Shown here piece by piece: positions 23,539 to 36,510 of a stretch of DNA of 64,000 bases. Origin of the DNA: Zanthoxylum bungeanum. Taxonomy: Eukaryota; Streptophyta; Magnoliopsida; Sapindales; Rutaceae. Within the stretch, counting starts at the first letter, position 1. The number at the start of each line of letters is the position of its first letter. Under the pieces are notes generated by a model. It was not told the origin of the DNA. It saw only the letters and a program-made list of their open reading frames with translations, and made no database searches. The position numbers were made by a program, and so were the translations under genes. Where the stretch lies: NCBI GenBank assembly GCA_019454045.1, contig SKCR01034809.1, positions 1 through 64,000 on the forward strand. Reading direction: 5' to 3'.

Positions 23539-25591
23539 TGTTGGACAATTATGACCCATAGCGTCACTATTTGTACAGATCACGGTGTTGTTATACAAAT
23601 TTACTATGTGACAAATGAGATTACACTCTTATCATTTGTGATTAGATCACCAAGATATATAAATGATGAGAGATCCCTATGATTTGTTCCTGGATTGAGA
23701 ATGATATGGGACAGTATCAGTCCACGAAGGATAAATCAATAAATATCCCTAGTCAGAGTATTATCGAGATTGGATATCGATAAATACGTAAAAGACTAGT
23801 ATTACACTTGTGCGCGTTGTGAGGGCACAATGGCATAGTTCTCATATATTTGGGTATAGGATACTCATGCAAGTGTAATAGAAGGTTGTGTTTTACCAAT
23901 GGTACGGGAAACAGCATCGATCTGGATAGACCCCCTCGGAATTCCATTGGTAGTATGACTATGTCTATGGAAATCTGAAGTCAGGGTAGGTGTATTTGGT
24001 CTTAACCTGAGACTTGCACCGCTAATACTTGCGACAATCAATATATTTTGGTTGCGGTCGTCCAGGACTTTAACAGGTTCTGTGTACGCCAATGCTGGGT
24101 ATATTGAGAATCGTAGTGTGTTGGGTGTGATGTCAAGATGGAAGTGTCACTCCAGTCATATGGAGATGATGATCGCGTAGGGATACAGAACTGGTTCTCT
24201 AAAAAGGTTGCAACCGTCGGGATAATATGACTTGGTCATGATTATCCGATTTTAAAGAGACTAGTTGCTAGTAATCCGATATGTGCTTCGTACGGGGCAG
24301 ACACTGTACCAGCCCCAGGCCTTGCATGTGATCATCCGATACTGGATCGAAATAAGCAATACTACATATACTACGCCTGATATAGATCCTTATTCCTGTA
24401 AGGATGTTTCCGGAGAATTGGGTAAGCATGGCGTTTTGCTAGAAGCCAACCTTGTCTTGTAAATCGGTAAAACGTAGCACTTGGTACTTACGTGTTCGGA
24501 TAGTCCGACGACCGAATTTATTGCCAACATATACGGGGATCTCATGGGTCGCTTCCCAAAGATTCACCGATGACGTATGACTCGCACTTTTAATTAATCT
24601 GGGATTAATTAGATGAGAGAGAAAATTAATCTGTGATTAATTACGGAGATATTTTATCTGGGATAAAATATCATTTAAAGAGAGAGAACGATTAATTTAG
24701 AATTAATCGGTTAAATTAATATATTCGATATATTAAACGAAATTGGATTTCGACGCCGAATTAAAATTAGATTTTAATTCGGGCGAACGAATTAATTTAG
24801 AATTAATTCGTTAGCGACGTGAATAGTGATTTCGCTAGGCGTAATCGTTTAATTCCGTCCCAACGGAAATTCATTAATTTGGAATTAGCGAACCCGAGCC
24901 TGAGATTGTTTGCGAGCATATTCGCATTTCGAATTCGAGTGCGGCACGCAAGTCAAATCAAGCATCAAATCGCTAGTCGCATCTAGCGTCACATCAAGCG
25001 TCAAATCATGTCACTTTGAGTGATGTGATAATTGATTGACTGATTGAATGATATGACTTGATGGAAGTTCTTGGCTAGCATTTAATGCTATTTTGGAGCC
25101 AAAAATTATTTTGACTTTTGGAAAGCTTTTACACAATTTTGTATATGTTTATTATTTGATTTTTGGAAATCAAATTAACTAATACACAACTTCACTCCCT
25201 CTCTCTCTTTCTTCTCTTCTTCTACACGCCCATGGAGGCATTTTGTTCACTGGTTTTCTGTCAAGAAACCGTGAATGAGGGAAGCAAAGTGCTTGGTTTT
25301 TATGGCAAAAATCAAGAGAGCTAGCACTCCGAGAGACATGCGAAGGTGATAGGGAAGTCCACCCATGAGCCGGGAATCATTTGACGAAGCTTGGAGCTTG
25401 GATTCTTGAAGCTTGATGGCCGAAAATGAGGAACAAACAGCAGCCCACTGCCGCAGTTCACAGTGAGCAGAAACCAAATTTTTGTTACCTCCCGCATCGC
25501 TCAACCGATCGATGTGAGTATTCTGTAACTCCCTCGTTGTGTTCACACGTATTTCATTGCTTTATTCGATCATCGGGACTTAGAGATTTCC

Positions 25592-25596
<5 letters not shown>
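23539..25596 (+). mobile_element. solo LTR D-left (copia, B-related)
   Basis: It starts tgttggacaattatgaccca, the reverse complement of the end of the B LTR, and ends gatttcccaaca. The flanks are ttata on the left and atata on the right, an imperfect 5-bp duplication. The 24480-24600 block is the reverse complement of the conserved block at 2695-2810. No interior sequence accompanies it. Confidence 0.8.

Positions 25597-25657
<61 letters not shown>
25597..25657. repeat. (AT)n microsatellite
   Basis: About 61 bp of uninterrupted alternating A and T lie between two oppositely oriented LTRs. Shorter AT runs lie outside both LTRs (23525-23538 and 27709-27724), which suggests that the original target was an AT repeat. 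Confidence 0.98.
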
Positions 25658-25662
<5 letters not shown>

Positions 25663-27708
25663 GAGTTTCTAGGCTCCGATGATCGAATCAAAAGCATATA
25701 AACATGTGTGAATACAATCGAGAAAGTCACGGAATACTTACATCGATCGGTTGAGCGACGCGGCAACGAACAAAACTTGTTTTCTGCTCACTGGTACATT
25801 CGGTAGTGGCAGTGAAGATATCCTCAATTTTCGGCCATTGTTGGTCCTTCTTCAAGCTCCAAACTTCGTCGAATGATTCCCGGCTCATGGGTGGACTTCC
25901 CTATCACCTTCGCATGTCTCTCGGAGTGCTAGCCTCGATGATTTTGCCGCAAAACCATCACACTAGCTTCCCATCCTCTCGGCAGTGAGCTGCCAAACCA
26001 GTGAAGTTTTCAGCCCCTTGGGCGTGTGAGAGGAAGAAGAAAGAGAGGAGAGAGAGTAGGTTTTGTGTATTAGGCAATTGATTTCTAAAATCAATTATCA
26101 TATACAACTTTTGATTTTTCAAAATCAAGTCATAAATGCTTGCCAACCACACACATCACTCCATCAATCCATCAATTAATGAATAGTGACTGGCGTCAAT
26201 CACTCAAAGTGAAAGACATCCATCACTTGATTGATGAATGATGTGACGCTAGTTGCGACTAGCGATTTGACGCTTGATTTGACTTACGTGCCGCACTCGA
26301 ATTCGAAATGTGAATGCGCTCGTAAATAATCCCGGGCTCGGGTTCGCTAATTCCAAATTAACGAATTTTCCGTTGCGACGTAATTAAATCTAATTTAATT
26401 AAATAATCATCGCAATCATATTACTATTCACGTCGCTAACGAATTAATTCTAAATTAATTCGTTTGCCCGAATTAAAATCTAATTTTAATTCCGCGTCGA
26501 AATCCAATTTCATATAATATATCGAATATATTAATTTATCGATTAATTCCAAATTAATCGTTATCTCTCTTTAATTAATATTTTATCCCAGATAAAATAT
26601 CTCCGCTATTAATCCCAGATTAATTCTCTCTCTCATCTAATTAATCCCAGATTAATTAAGAGTGCGAGTCATACGTCATCGGTGAATCTTCGGGAAGCGA
26701 CCCATGAGATCCCCGGATATGTTGGAAGTAAATTCGGTCGTCGGACTATCCGAACACGTAAGTACCATGTACTACGTTTGTACCGATTTACAGACAAGGT
26801 TGGCTTCTAGCAAAGCGCCATGCCTTCCCAGTTCTCCAGAAATATCCTTACAGGAATAAAGGATCTATATCAGGCGTAGTATACGTAGTATTGTGTATGT
26901 TGATCCAGTATCGGATTGTCACGTGCTAGGCCTGGGGCTGGAATTGTGTCTGCCCCGTACGAAGCACATATCGGATCTCTGGTAACTAGTCTCTATAATC
27001 GGATAAACATGACCTTGTCATTTTATCCCGATAGCTGCAGCATTTAAGAGAACCAGTGCCGTATCCTACGTGACCATCATCTCCATATGACTGGAGTGAT
27101 ACTTCTATCTTAACATCACACCCAACACACTACGATTCTCGATATACCCAGAAGAGGCGTACAAAGAAACCGGTTAAAGCCCTGGACGACCAAAACGAAA
27201 GTATATTGATTGTCGTAAGTATTAGCAGTGCAAGTCTTAGATTAAAACCAAATACACCTACCCTGATTTCGGACATCCATAGACACATAGTCATACTACC
27301 AATGGAATTCCGAGGGGTCTATCCAGAGCGAAGCTGTTTCCCGTACCATCGGTAAAACACAACCTCCTATTACACTTGCATGAGTATCCTATACCCAATA
27401 TATGAGAACTATGTTGTTGTGCCCTCACAACGCGCACAAGTGTAATACTAGTCTTTTACTTATTTATCGATGTCCAATCTCGATAATACTCTGACTAGGG
27501 ATATTTAATGATTTATCCTTCGTGGACTGATACTGTCTCATATCATTCTCAATCCAGGAACAAATCATAGGGACCTCCTATCATTTATATATCTTGGTGA
27601 TCTAATCCCAAATGATAAGATTGCAATCTCCTTTGTCACATAGTTAATTTGTACAACAACACCATGCTCTGTACAAATAGTGACGCTATGGGTCATAATT
27701 GTCCAACA
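25658..27708 (-). mobile_element. solo LTR D-right (copia, B-related), inverted to D-left
   Basis: It starts tgttggagtttctagg and ends attgtccaaca, so the plus strand reads like the B LTRs and it is inverted relative to D-left. The flanks are atata on both sides (25653-25657, 27709-27713), as expected for a solo LTR. It is clearly diverged from D-left in the unique first 700 bp or so, more than an LTR pair of one insertion would be. Confidence 0.82.
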
Positions 27709-27724
27709 ATATATATATATATAT

Positions 27725-30540
27725 AAAAGACACATTAACTGTCAAATAGTTATACTAACTATCATACAGTTAGACTTATTGTGTCCTTTATTAGATCATA
27801 TCTAATATACGACTAGTTGGAGTATTTCACAAGTCTCTTGGTTTTATATCAAAAATAAAACTTTATATCAAATATATCAGAGACCGCTCCCACTGCTTTC
27901 ACGGAGAAAAGAAGACTTAGGATATATAATACTAGAAAGGAATATATACGCTCCCACTGACCCTACTGACAAATATGTATTCTCTATACTACGATAAAAC
28001 TAGAAAATCCGATTAATATCAAAATCAGAGAACACGGGTTTCCGAAAAGCCTATCTGAGTCTACAATAGGCTCCATAAGTGAGTATATCAAACTTTGATC
28101 TTGGTAGTATACAAACTCTAGGGCCATTCTAGAATGAATTCTTCAAACAAAGAAATCACACGGATCTCTCATTCGACGAAATCACTCAAGAACGCCACTT
28201 TGCATTCTTTAGCCAAAATACATTGTTTAATATTAACATTAACCAACAAATCCTTAATTGTTCAATTAGTGCGACTAGAGACAAATATTCTCAGAATCTA
28301 CAATAGACTACCGAGCATAACCTTTCTCACTGTCATACTATAAAGGTCAAACTTTTATCAAGCTCACTTCGCTTTTGCTGCGCAAATAATTTGCTCATTT
28401 TATGACCTATTCATAACGAAAGCCCAATCAAGTTCAAAACTTGATTGTAGTAAGCCATGAACAATCTTAGATCTATGTTTTAATGCTAACTTCCAAAATC
28501 GATATCAAATATCGCTCCCACTATAAGTTGTAGGATAATTTTCTTCGATAAGAAAACATCAGAATCATTAATTATCAAATACTTTGTAAATGATTCTGAC
28601 ATCCTATTGAACTTATACGGAAGTTATCTAAGGGTCTTTTCATCTTATTAATTACGTAGTTCCATTACAGTTTATCATTCTCACATATGACTTCAATAAG
28701 TCAAGTCTTTTCTGCAATCATCAACATCCAATGTCAACCACCAAGTAATAAAAAAATTACATTATTCGGGATCGTAGAAAAGATATTCTATCAAATAGAA
28801 TACAATATTCCATTAAATAGAATAAATGATAATTTTTTCACTCGTACCTCCAAGGCACAAATACTTTCAATTATACAACCATTATACAAAAGAAAGTTTC
28901 AAATCTCAAACTTTTCAAAATTTGAATTTTCTACTATACATATCATATATGTAACTGTAGGAACAAATGGAATCTAAATTAAATAGATGAATTATAGTTA
29001 ATAGAGGATAACCCCAAAAGTATTGAAAACCAATTTGGTAACCCTCAATATCAACGAATCAAATCATATAAGATTCGATTAACTCCCACTATTCAATTCC
29101 ATCACAATGGAATCACAGAAGTTTAGTATTGAGTAAGAATCACATTCATTAAACAACTTTAGAACTAATTGCCTTAAATTCATGCGTTTGATCATATCAA
29201 ACATCTTTGAACAATTCAAAGACTCACAATGAATTTTAAAATATAGTTTTCAACACAACAAATAGAATATTCTTGAACTTTTCAAAGAATTCTATCCGCG
29301 TTTCATTAGAAACATATCGAAAGTTCTCGAACCATTCAAGACGTTCAACATGTTCGCTATTAGAAACCTATAACAAAGTCATGACAATTCATTAACTAAG
29401 TTACGGAGTAAAGAAAACTATATAGGCAATTTCTAATTCATTAAACTACATACATCCAATATATTAGTTTAATAAATCGGTGGTATAATGACAATCATTG
29501 GTTAAATGAAATTTAATCACAACCTGAATATAATATTCATTAAATGGATAAGGATATATGGTGTGAACTCATATCAGACCATCATGTACCATACGAAACA
29601 AGCATCTAATGTTTTTATGATGAAATCTCATAAAGCACAGTTCTAAGTTATTTAATTTACCGAATATTTTTCTTAATATTTATCTTTCCACTAATGACAC
29701 TACTAGTCATCTTAAAAATATGTAACAACTGTTTATACAGAACAAGTAACTATCCAATAGTCACAAGTTCTGATATCAAATATAAAAACAGTTATTATAC
29801 ATTATTTTAATTAACTAGACGGGAGATCCGGTATCCAATACATATAGTTGTCGTACTATGAGAATCGATATTCTCTATACACAACTATACGCATCTCATT
29901 TCTTAAGCTTTATTATTTATGTTCAATTATTCACAACAATTGTAAATAATCGATTAGAAAATTGTGTCAAACACGTGACTTATAAAAGTCACTAAAAGCG
30001 AAGAAACGTCATTAAAAGATACACAAATAATAAAGGGGTTTTTTTAATGCCAGTTAAAAATCTCGAGACATAAACTAATTCGTGTCAATTCTGACTGCAT
30101 AAGAAATAATTCTTTCTATATTATTATATCCTAAAACATATATCCTATTAGATTACCTAATCATGACTTAGAAACTAAGTCACAAACCATCTTGATTTTT
30201 GAGAAAATCGGAACAACAGTTCCCGATGGTTTCAACTAATCCAATAATATCTAAGTCTACTGTCTTTCTAGAACCTATTCTAAAATAACGCAACCATAAG
30301 TTAAGTCTAAAAACTATTCAAATAATAAGCATGCAGTGGATTAGAAGCGTAATTCTATAAACAATATAGAATAAAAAGAAAACGAAAACGAAGCAAAATT
30401 TTCCATAAAATTACACACTGCTTAAGTTATGGATTTTAAACTTAGCAGTATCTCCCACTACTTTACATAATACCGTAATCCCCAACGGACAACGAGAATT
30501 CAATAATTAAATCGAATTCCATAGTGAGAGTAGGATCCCA
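27725..30540 (-). pseudogene. decayed pol/gag interior of element C
   Basis: Highly degenerate copia polyprotein on the minus strand. At about 27960-27925 a VSGSVY word is followed by sequence aligning to the FLVLYVDD region. At about 28215-28170 the sequence aligns to element E 57640-57690, where VKMAFLSDFFE resembles the VKTAFLNG segment of RT. The rest, up to the leader near 30540, is too decayed to assign. Plus-strand frames at 28134-28343 and 28687-28977 are chance. Confidence 0.55.
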
Positions 30541-30560
30541 TGAATATATTTCGACTCACA

Positions 30561-30848
30561 GCTTTGGCACGATCTCGCCTATATATATTCATTAGGTAGA
30601 CAACTCATTGTCAATCACTCGCCAGTGACTCCTGGTTTTGGTCCTGACCATTTCTCGCTGCGACAGCTTTGGCACGTTCACAGGGAGGCGTATCAAGGCT
30701 ACACTCGCAAATGAAAAACTCAAGCTACCGATGTAGCCCTGACAGCTTTGGCACGTTCTTCTACTTTCACTTGAATTTGTCTAGTATCATTATACAACCG
30801 GCATTGATAAAATTCTATCAACTACACCCTCACTGCTTTGGCACGATC
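30561..30848. repeat. four copies of gctttggcacg(a/t)tc in the leader of element C
   Basis: Exact 14-bp copies start at 30561, 30666, 30745 and 30835, spaced 105, 79 and 90 bp. The two outer copies end gatc and the two inner ones gttc. Three are preceded by aca. They lie 370-650 bp inside the 5' LTR, where leader RNA would carry packaging or dimerisation signals. Confidence 0.9.
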
Positions 30849-31200
30849 TCGGATGCAGCCATAGAAAGTTACCCATAAACCGTATTGACAAGACGGACCA
30901 GGAAAAATGTATCCAATACACGTTACTTTACAGCCATATTTAAAAAGCGGGGATTTTCCAATGGAAGCTACACTCTACATCCAATGCATAATTTTAATCT
31001 AAATCATTTTCTAAACAATTCAGTTCTACCTATAGAAAATAAAACTTAATTTAACGATTAAATTTTCGTTACATATTCGTTAGCGTAAAACCGAAAAGTA
31101 AAGAAACATATATAGATACCTAGCATGTGCGAACATTAAAATTGGATTACATATCAAATATCAAGCATGATTAATGTAATGGATGAAGCATCAGACCTAC

Positions 31201-31214
31201 TCTGATACTATTTT
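31201..31214 (-). promoter_or_regulatory. primer-binding site of element C
   Basis: On the minus strand ATAGTATCAGAGTAGG lies next to the LTR and keeps the GTATCAGAG core of the initiator methionine tRNA primer site. Confidence 0.7.
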
Positions 31215-33630
31215 TGTTGGGGTTTCGGGGGTTGGACGTGGCGGAAGCACGGGTTCGGGGGAAATCATATTTTAAAACTTTTTCAAAATACCAAATAAAT
31301 TATTCAATATCTAATATGAATAATTTATTTATATTTCACCAAATCCTATTTATTCAATATCAAATATTAACATAAACTTGTTGAAAACTCGCGAAACTTT
31401 TACGAAAATCGTTTTTCCGTAAAATGATGCAAAACACGTTTTCGACTGAACCGACCACTCAACAGTTATGGAAACTGCCCAGGTCAGTTCCAATAGTCTC
31501 GGGACAGTTCATGGGCTGCCTGAAAAGTGATGGATTCACTATTTGGGCAGCCATCACCCGGTTGGCTCAAAATCCACCCCGGTAACGCCGTTTTTCGCCA
31601 TTTTCGCTTATTTCAACTTCGAAACACATTCCGAAAATTATGCCAACTCCCAAAACACATCCATTACATTCATAAGACATCAAAATCATCACATAATTTC
31701 CAGTTCAACAGGATCTGATCCAGAAAACCAAAATCACCATTTTTCATGCTTTAATCCAATTTTACCAAGATTAATCTAATTAATCAAACACCAATCAAAG
31801 TCACCACACATGAAGTACTCAAGAACAATTCTAGGTGCCATAAGAGTGGTCACAACACTCTAGAATAGCAACTCTCATCAAATGAACAAATTGAACACAT
31901 ATTACACTAATATAGTTCAAAACTATTTCACATATACTTCAAACATCCAAATCCGTCAACCAACATCAAAAGCCCCAAAATTTAGAAACTAAGGAACCCT
32001 AGAACCATTCTAAGAATTCAAGAAATCATGAAACTAAATTTCAAGCTTAGGGTTATAAAAGATTACCTTTAATCAATTCTTTTCCAAGCCTTTTCTTGAA
32101 TTTTTCCTTGATTTCTTCATGGATTTCACCAAACTAATCCTAGGGCTTTTGTATGTGGAGTGTTCGGCCATTGATGGATCAAGAAGGAAAAGAAACAAAT
32201 TTTTTTAATATAAAGAAAGGATGACAGACTCTAGGGGCATTTTTGTCATTTTGAGTGATTTAAATCAATTAAATAATTATTAAGCTTTATTCTTGGCAAA
32301 TCAAATTTGAAGAAATTTAGATTAATAAATTCATGCCATACAAACTAATAATAAATGGACAAAAATCATAACAATTATGAAAAAGGTTAATTAATTAATT
32401 ATTTAAATATTTAACAATTAAATATTCAAATAATCAATTAATATAATTATTATTGTATATGTATTTTTATTTACAATAAATAACAAATACATATATTTAT
32501 GAAATGCGTCAAAATCTCATTTGACAAATAATTAATGTGTATATAATCGTATTATGTATCAAATAAAAATACACAATAATTATTGTCGAACAAAATCCCC
32601 TAATGCATGTGTTATCATTTAACTGATTAAATGATCCGAATTAACTCACTTAATCTGTATTATTCATATCACTTTGCCCAAGTGCTCAACGAGTACACTT
32701 CATATTGTGGGACTCTCTGAGTTTAGGTTTATCCGTCATGAAATCCAATTTCGTGTCCATAATCCATTCATTCATGGATTATGACGACCACAGATAATCT
32801 CGCTAAACTATGCAAGCCGAGGTCATCGCATACGTATAATCCATCTGTCACAAGTTATCCATATTATACATGGGGTATAGATGAAAACATCAAACTCGTT
32901 CGGTATAATATAGTCGACATTTCATTTATGATCTCTAAATAACACTTGGAACTAGTTTCCGACGTTAGATATCATGAGCATCAGTCCACACCCAACGAAC
33001 ATGTGGAGGTATGATCATGGATAGATCGTTGACGTGACTGCCATCAAAGTGTGGAGGATAACTCATATATCCCACTGTGGTATCTCAAGTCAGAGGACCA
33101 CTATGCTCGCTCAACTCGAGAAGGTTCCTATTGACGTTGGTGTACCATCTATTAGGAAACCTTCAGTGAGTCGTTCAGTGTCTTATCAAATAAACACTTA
33201 CATGTCTATACGAGTCTCCCGAGACTTATGGTTCATTGGGATAAACCATCAGACCACTCACGATATACGACATGTATTGGTCTCAACAGATCTCTACTAA
33301 CTGACCCGTGTTAGTAAATCTTGACCATAAACTTTATTTAATGATATACATCTTATAGTGCGCTTCCCAATGTCAATTACAAACTACGTTGTAACTACGC
33401 ACTATATTGTAAATCCTAGGGTCTTTGTCTAATATACACGTATCACTGAACCAGATTCAATTTCGATCTAATCGTAATCAGATAACTAATCGTAATTAGA
33501 TCGAATAAGTGTATAAAAGACAAGGGTGCTACTAATGAATTAGTAATATTTATGGAAAATAGAATTGCTCGTATTTATGAATCGGACATAAATACGATCC
33601 GGATTGGCACTTTGAGCACCAACTCTAACA
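31215..33630 (-). repeat. 5' LTR of element C
   Basis: It starts tgttggggtttcgggg and ends ccaactctaaca, followed by gtaga. It matches 20268-22764 with scattered substitutions and a few indels. Length 2416 bp. Confidence 0.92.
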
Positions 33631-35144
33631 GTAGAAACCTCACAAATTTCTCCTAGATGAAATGTTGTAGAGACCCCACAAAGCTTCTCTAAACACTTCT
33701 TTAACTTAGGCTAATTTCTCCAATAATTAATTGTATTTTACTTTCTCAAGCTTAATTAAAACCTTCCTAAAGCTTGATATTTATAGCAGATAATTTTTAA
33801 TTAATAAAAGTTCTAATCAACTTTTATGTGGGCTTAATTTAATTTGTCCAAATATGTATAATTAGGTGTGACTAATCACATTTGTCTACCACTTTGATTT
33901 AATCCAATTAAATCAAAACAAAGATTAAGAAATGGATTAGTTCAATGTTTGTCACTTTGATTTAATCCAATTAAATCAAGCCAAAAACATCTATAATTAT
34001 GAAATTACGACAAAGCTCTTGTGTAAATATTGAATTAATCCAATTAGGTCAATGTAAATAATCAATGTTATCCAATAGCACTTGATTATCTTAGTTGATA
34101 ATTATAATATCGAATATTATCTTTTATCAAAATGAATCGGCTACCCAAGTGCTCAATGAGTGCAATTCATATTGTGACTCTCTAAGTTCAGACACGTTCG
34201 TCATATAAGCCTATCTAATATGTACGCAATTCAGCCATCTCTGAATTCGCGAAGAACACGAACGACATTTTTGAACTATACAAGTCGAGGTCATTACATA
34301 TGTTTGACAATCCCTCCGTCATAGGCTATCCGAGTTGTGCTTAGGAAACATATAATACACTGTTAAGTTTTCGAGGCGCATATCTTATATCGACATGTCC
34401 ATGATTCTTTTACAACTGATGCGATCCATCCTAGGTGATCGACTTTGGCCAAAGTTTTAATAATCTTGACTTGCTTACATGAATACCTAAACCCCTTATG
34501 GTACACATACGAGTCAACGGATTCTATCTTGATTCGCACTTGATTAACGAGTGCATCGGTACACACCCAACAAACATCTAGAGGCCAGACAATGGAAGGT
34601 TTTTGACATACATGGCATCAAAGTGTGGAGGATCTCACACAAAATCAATGTTATCCTATTGTCAAAGGATTACATATGCTACTCGACTCAATAAGATTCC
34701 TATTGATGGTGGTGTGTACTTCCAACCATTTGGAATCACCAGTGAGTCATTCAATATTCGGTCCAACCAATACCCACACGTCTATACGAGCTTCCAAAGT
34801 TCATGTACATCGGGTTAAACCATTGGAACTCTAATTCCAATATACAACATGTGTTAGTCTTCTAGGTTATAAGAATTCGACCGTATTCCAAAACCAACGA
34901 CTATGAATATTTACATTAAGAATATTTTACACTAGTAATACTTATCCCAATATCGGACCACCTAGTGTCCAGTATTACTACAAGACTGTTCTAAGGTCGA
35001 TGTTATTCTTAGTATATTTATACATCAATCTAATATGCATAATGACAATACCATTAATAAGGTATAAAATGAAAATATAGTTATTTTATTAATAAATAAT
35101 ACAATATATTATTCGGATTGACGCTCCAAGCACCAACTCCAATA

Positions 35145-35551
35145 ATTTCTCCCTCATGGCCTAGCTGAAACAAGCGGCAGTAAGAATGTTGGGATCCTTC
35201 GGGATCAACACGGCAAGCAACATGGGGAAGTAATTCCATAGGCTATGTTTGTGGGTCGGGCATCAAATTGGATATGAAATGAGTAGAGGTGAGGGTAGTA
35301 TTGGCCAAGTGCCAGCAAACGTTCACTCGGGTCGGCCCTGAGAATAGATTAATATTTTTAATTGATGGTTCTTCTAGCTCGGCTCAGATCCAAACTACAT
35401 AAAGCCAGACTAGCACCCTTCATCCATTCCAGTTGAGCTGGCACAGAGCTAGGTTCATAGCAGACAGCATCTTGGCAAAATATCCTTACATGGACAGGCG
35501 CAGACCCACGTCTAAGAAGGTCGTGCAAAGGGCAACCTGACCACTGTTTGG
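35145..35551 (+). other. element H 3' region resumed
   Basis: It opens with tttctccctcatggcctagc, which matches the tail of the tandem unit at 19170-19195 and shows H continuing past the insertions. It is otherwise non-coding. Confidence 0.55.
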
Positions 35552-35803
35552 TCAGCTTTCCAAGTCATCCTCTTCTGGAACGTTCATCCTTACTTCCTCG
35601 GGAATGTTGAATCTCTTCCTAAGCTGGTCCAGTTCAGCAGTGGTGATGGTAGACACTTTGTCCATATCAAGGTTGACAAAGTCTAAGGCGGGAGGTTTTG
35701 GCTCGGTTCGGGCTAATCTTTTACAACATGACTGGTATTCTTCCTCCGAGGGTGTTAGAGTGGTGTCGTAGTCGCTGAGTCCTACTGATCCCAAATTTCC
35801 CAT
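35552..35803 (-). pseudogene. antisense additional ORF of gypsy element H, truncated
   Basis: An 83-codon frame on the strand opposite to gag and integrase contains TITTAELDQLRKRFNIPEEV then RMNVPEEDD. This resembles the N-terminus of the putative gypsy-type transposon domain, which Tat-lineage elements encode antisense downstream of integrase. The family is normally several hundred residues; here it stops after 83, and the tandem array and insertions lie beyond. Its function is unknown even in intact elements. The start ATG at 35801-35803 has a plausible leader upstream (35804-36510). Confidence 0.55.
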
Positions 35804-36510
35804 ATCAATTGGCTCGGTCGGGTGCGAGACAGGTGTAGTAGGAGGCTGAACATCGAGGGGAGTTACTGAGGAGGATAGAAATGGGCGAATTGAGGAGTAT
35901 GGTTAGTAAAGTTAACCTAATCTTTGTTTAAAATTTTTGTAGGCCAATTCATATTTGCTAGAACAGTCGTATTTTCTGTTGTTAGTTAGGCCTAGTATTT
36001 TCTAGGGTTTTTTTAAGTCATCCATACCGAGTGATTAACCCCTAAAAATCTCTAAAAACCCTAACAATGGAGAAACAATAAATCTGCAAGCAATAGCATA
36101 GCCAAACACAGAAAGCCAACCCAACTTATGAACACGAGCCTAAACCATAAAAAAAAAAACCCAGAAACACATACTCATTCAACAACATAAAAAATCCAGA
36201 AATATACCCATACATCAACAATCTAAACCCAAAACTACAGATAAACCCATAAAAAACCCATAGCATGTTATCAAACAATGCATACATTCGTCATGTTCAT
36301 TACGCATCAGTTGTGAAAGAAAAACATGGTCAATGTAAAGGAAGTAAAGAGGGAGATCCAAAGCACCTACTTGTATGTTGAAGATGAAGATTGGAAGGAT
36401 GAAGTTGTTGAGAAGGATCAAAATTGCAAAGAGTATTTGAGTTCTTGATTTAAGGAATAAGAAGTGGTAAAAGTAAGGAAACGAGTGAGCATGGCCTTTA
36501 AATAGGCTGC
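35804..36510 (-). promoter_or_regulatory. possible promoter and spliced leader of the antisense ORF
   Basis: On the minus strand a TATA-like CTATTTAAAGGC lies near 36508-36497. A C/T-rich leader follows, then a possible donor CAAGTAGGTGC near 36375 and a possible acceptor TTGCTTGCAG near 36090, before the antisense ATG at 35803. A 119-codon frame across 36574-36215 has no family resemblance and would be cut by this arrangement. All of this is inference from signals only. Confidence 0.3.

Larger units (their letters stand above)
20268..33630 (-). mobile_element. Ty1/copia retrotransposon C with 2.4-2.5-kb LTRs
   Basis: LTRs at 20268-22764 and 31215-33630 match closely. The target duplication gtaga lies at 20263-20267 and 33631-33635. 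A polypurine tract beside the left LTR and an initiator-Met primer site beside the right LTR give minus orientation. Without the two D solo LTRs the interior is about 4.3 kb. It is heavily decayed; only RT-like fragments at 27860-28260 can be read, helped by comparison with element E. Small indels separate the LTRs, for example about 70 bp missing from the right copy near 32965. Confidence 0.9.
19299..35144 (-). repeat. LTR-like segment I, probably a solo copia LTR, split by element C
   Basis: The two parts (about 19299-20267 and 33636-35144) together form about 2.5 kb. The right part resembles the C-family LTR: cccaagtgctcaa then attcatattgtg near 34146, and a right end caccaactcc like C's. 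The left edge tgtcatacgcagc is analogous to the start of C's LTR. Short frames here are not genes. I found no internal domain and no clean target duplication, so both edges are approximate. Confidence 0.5.

Noticed and set aside
25426..25766. Frames encoding long Ile-Tyr runs on both strands
   Set aside because: These are translations of the (AT)n microsatellite.
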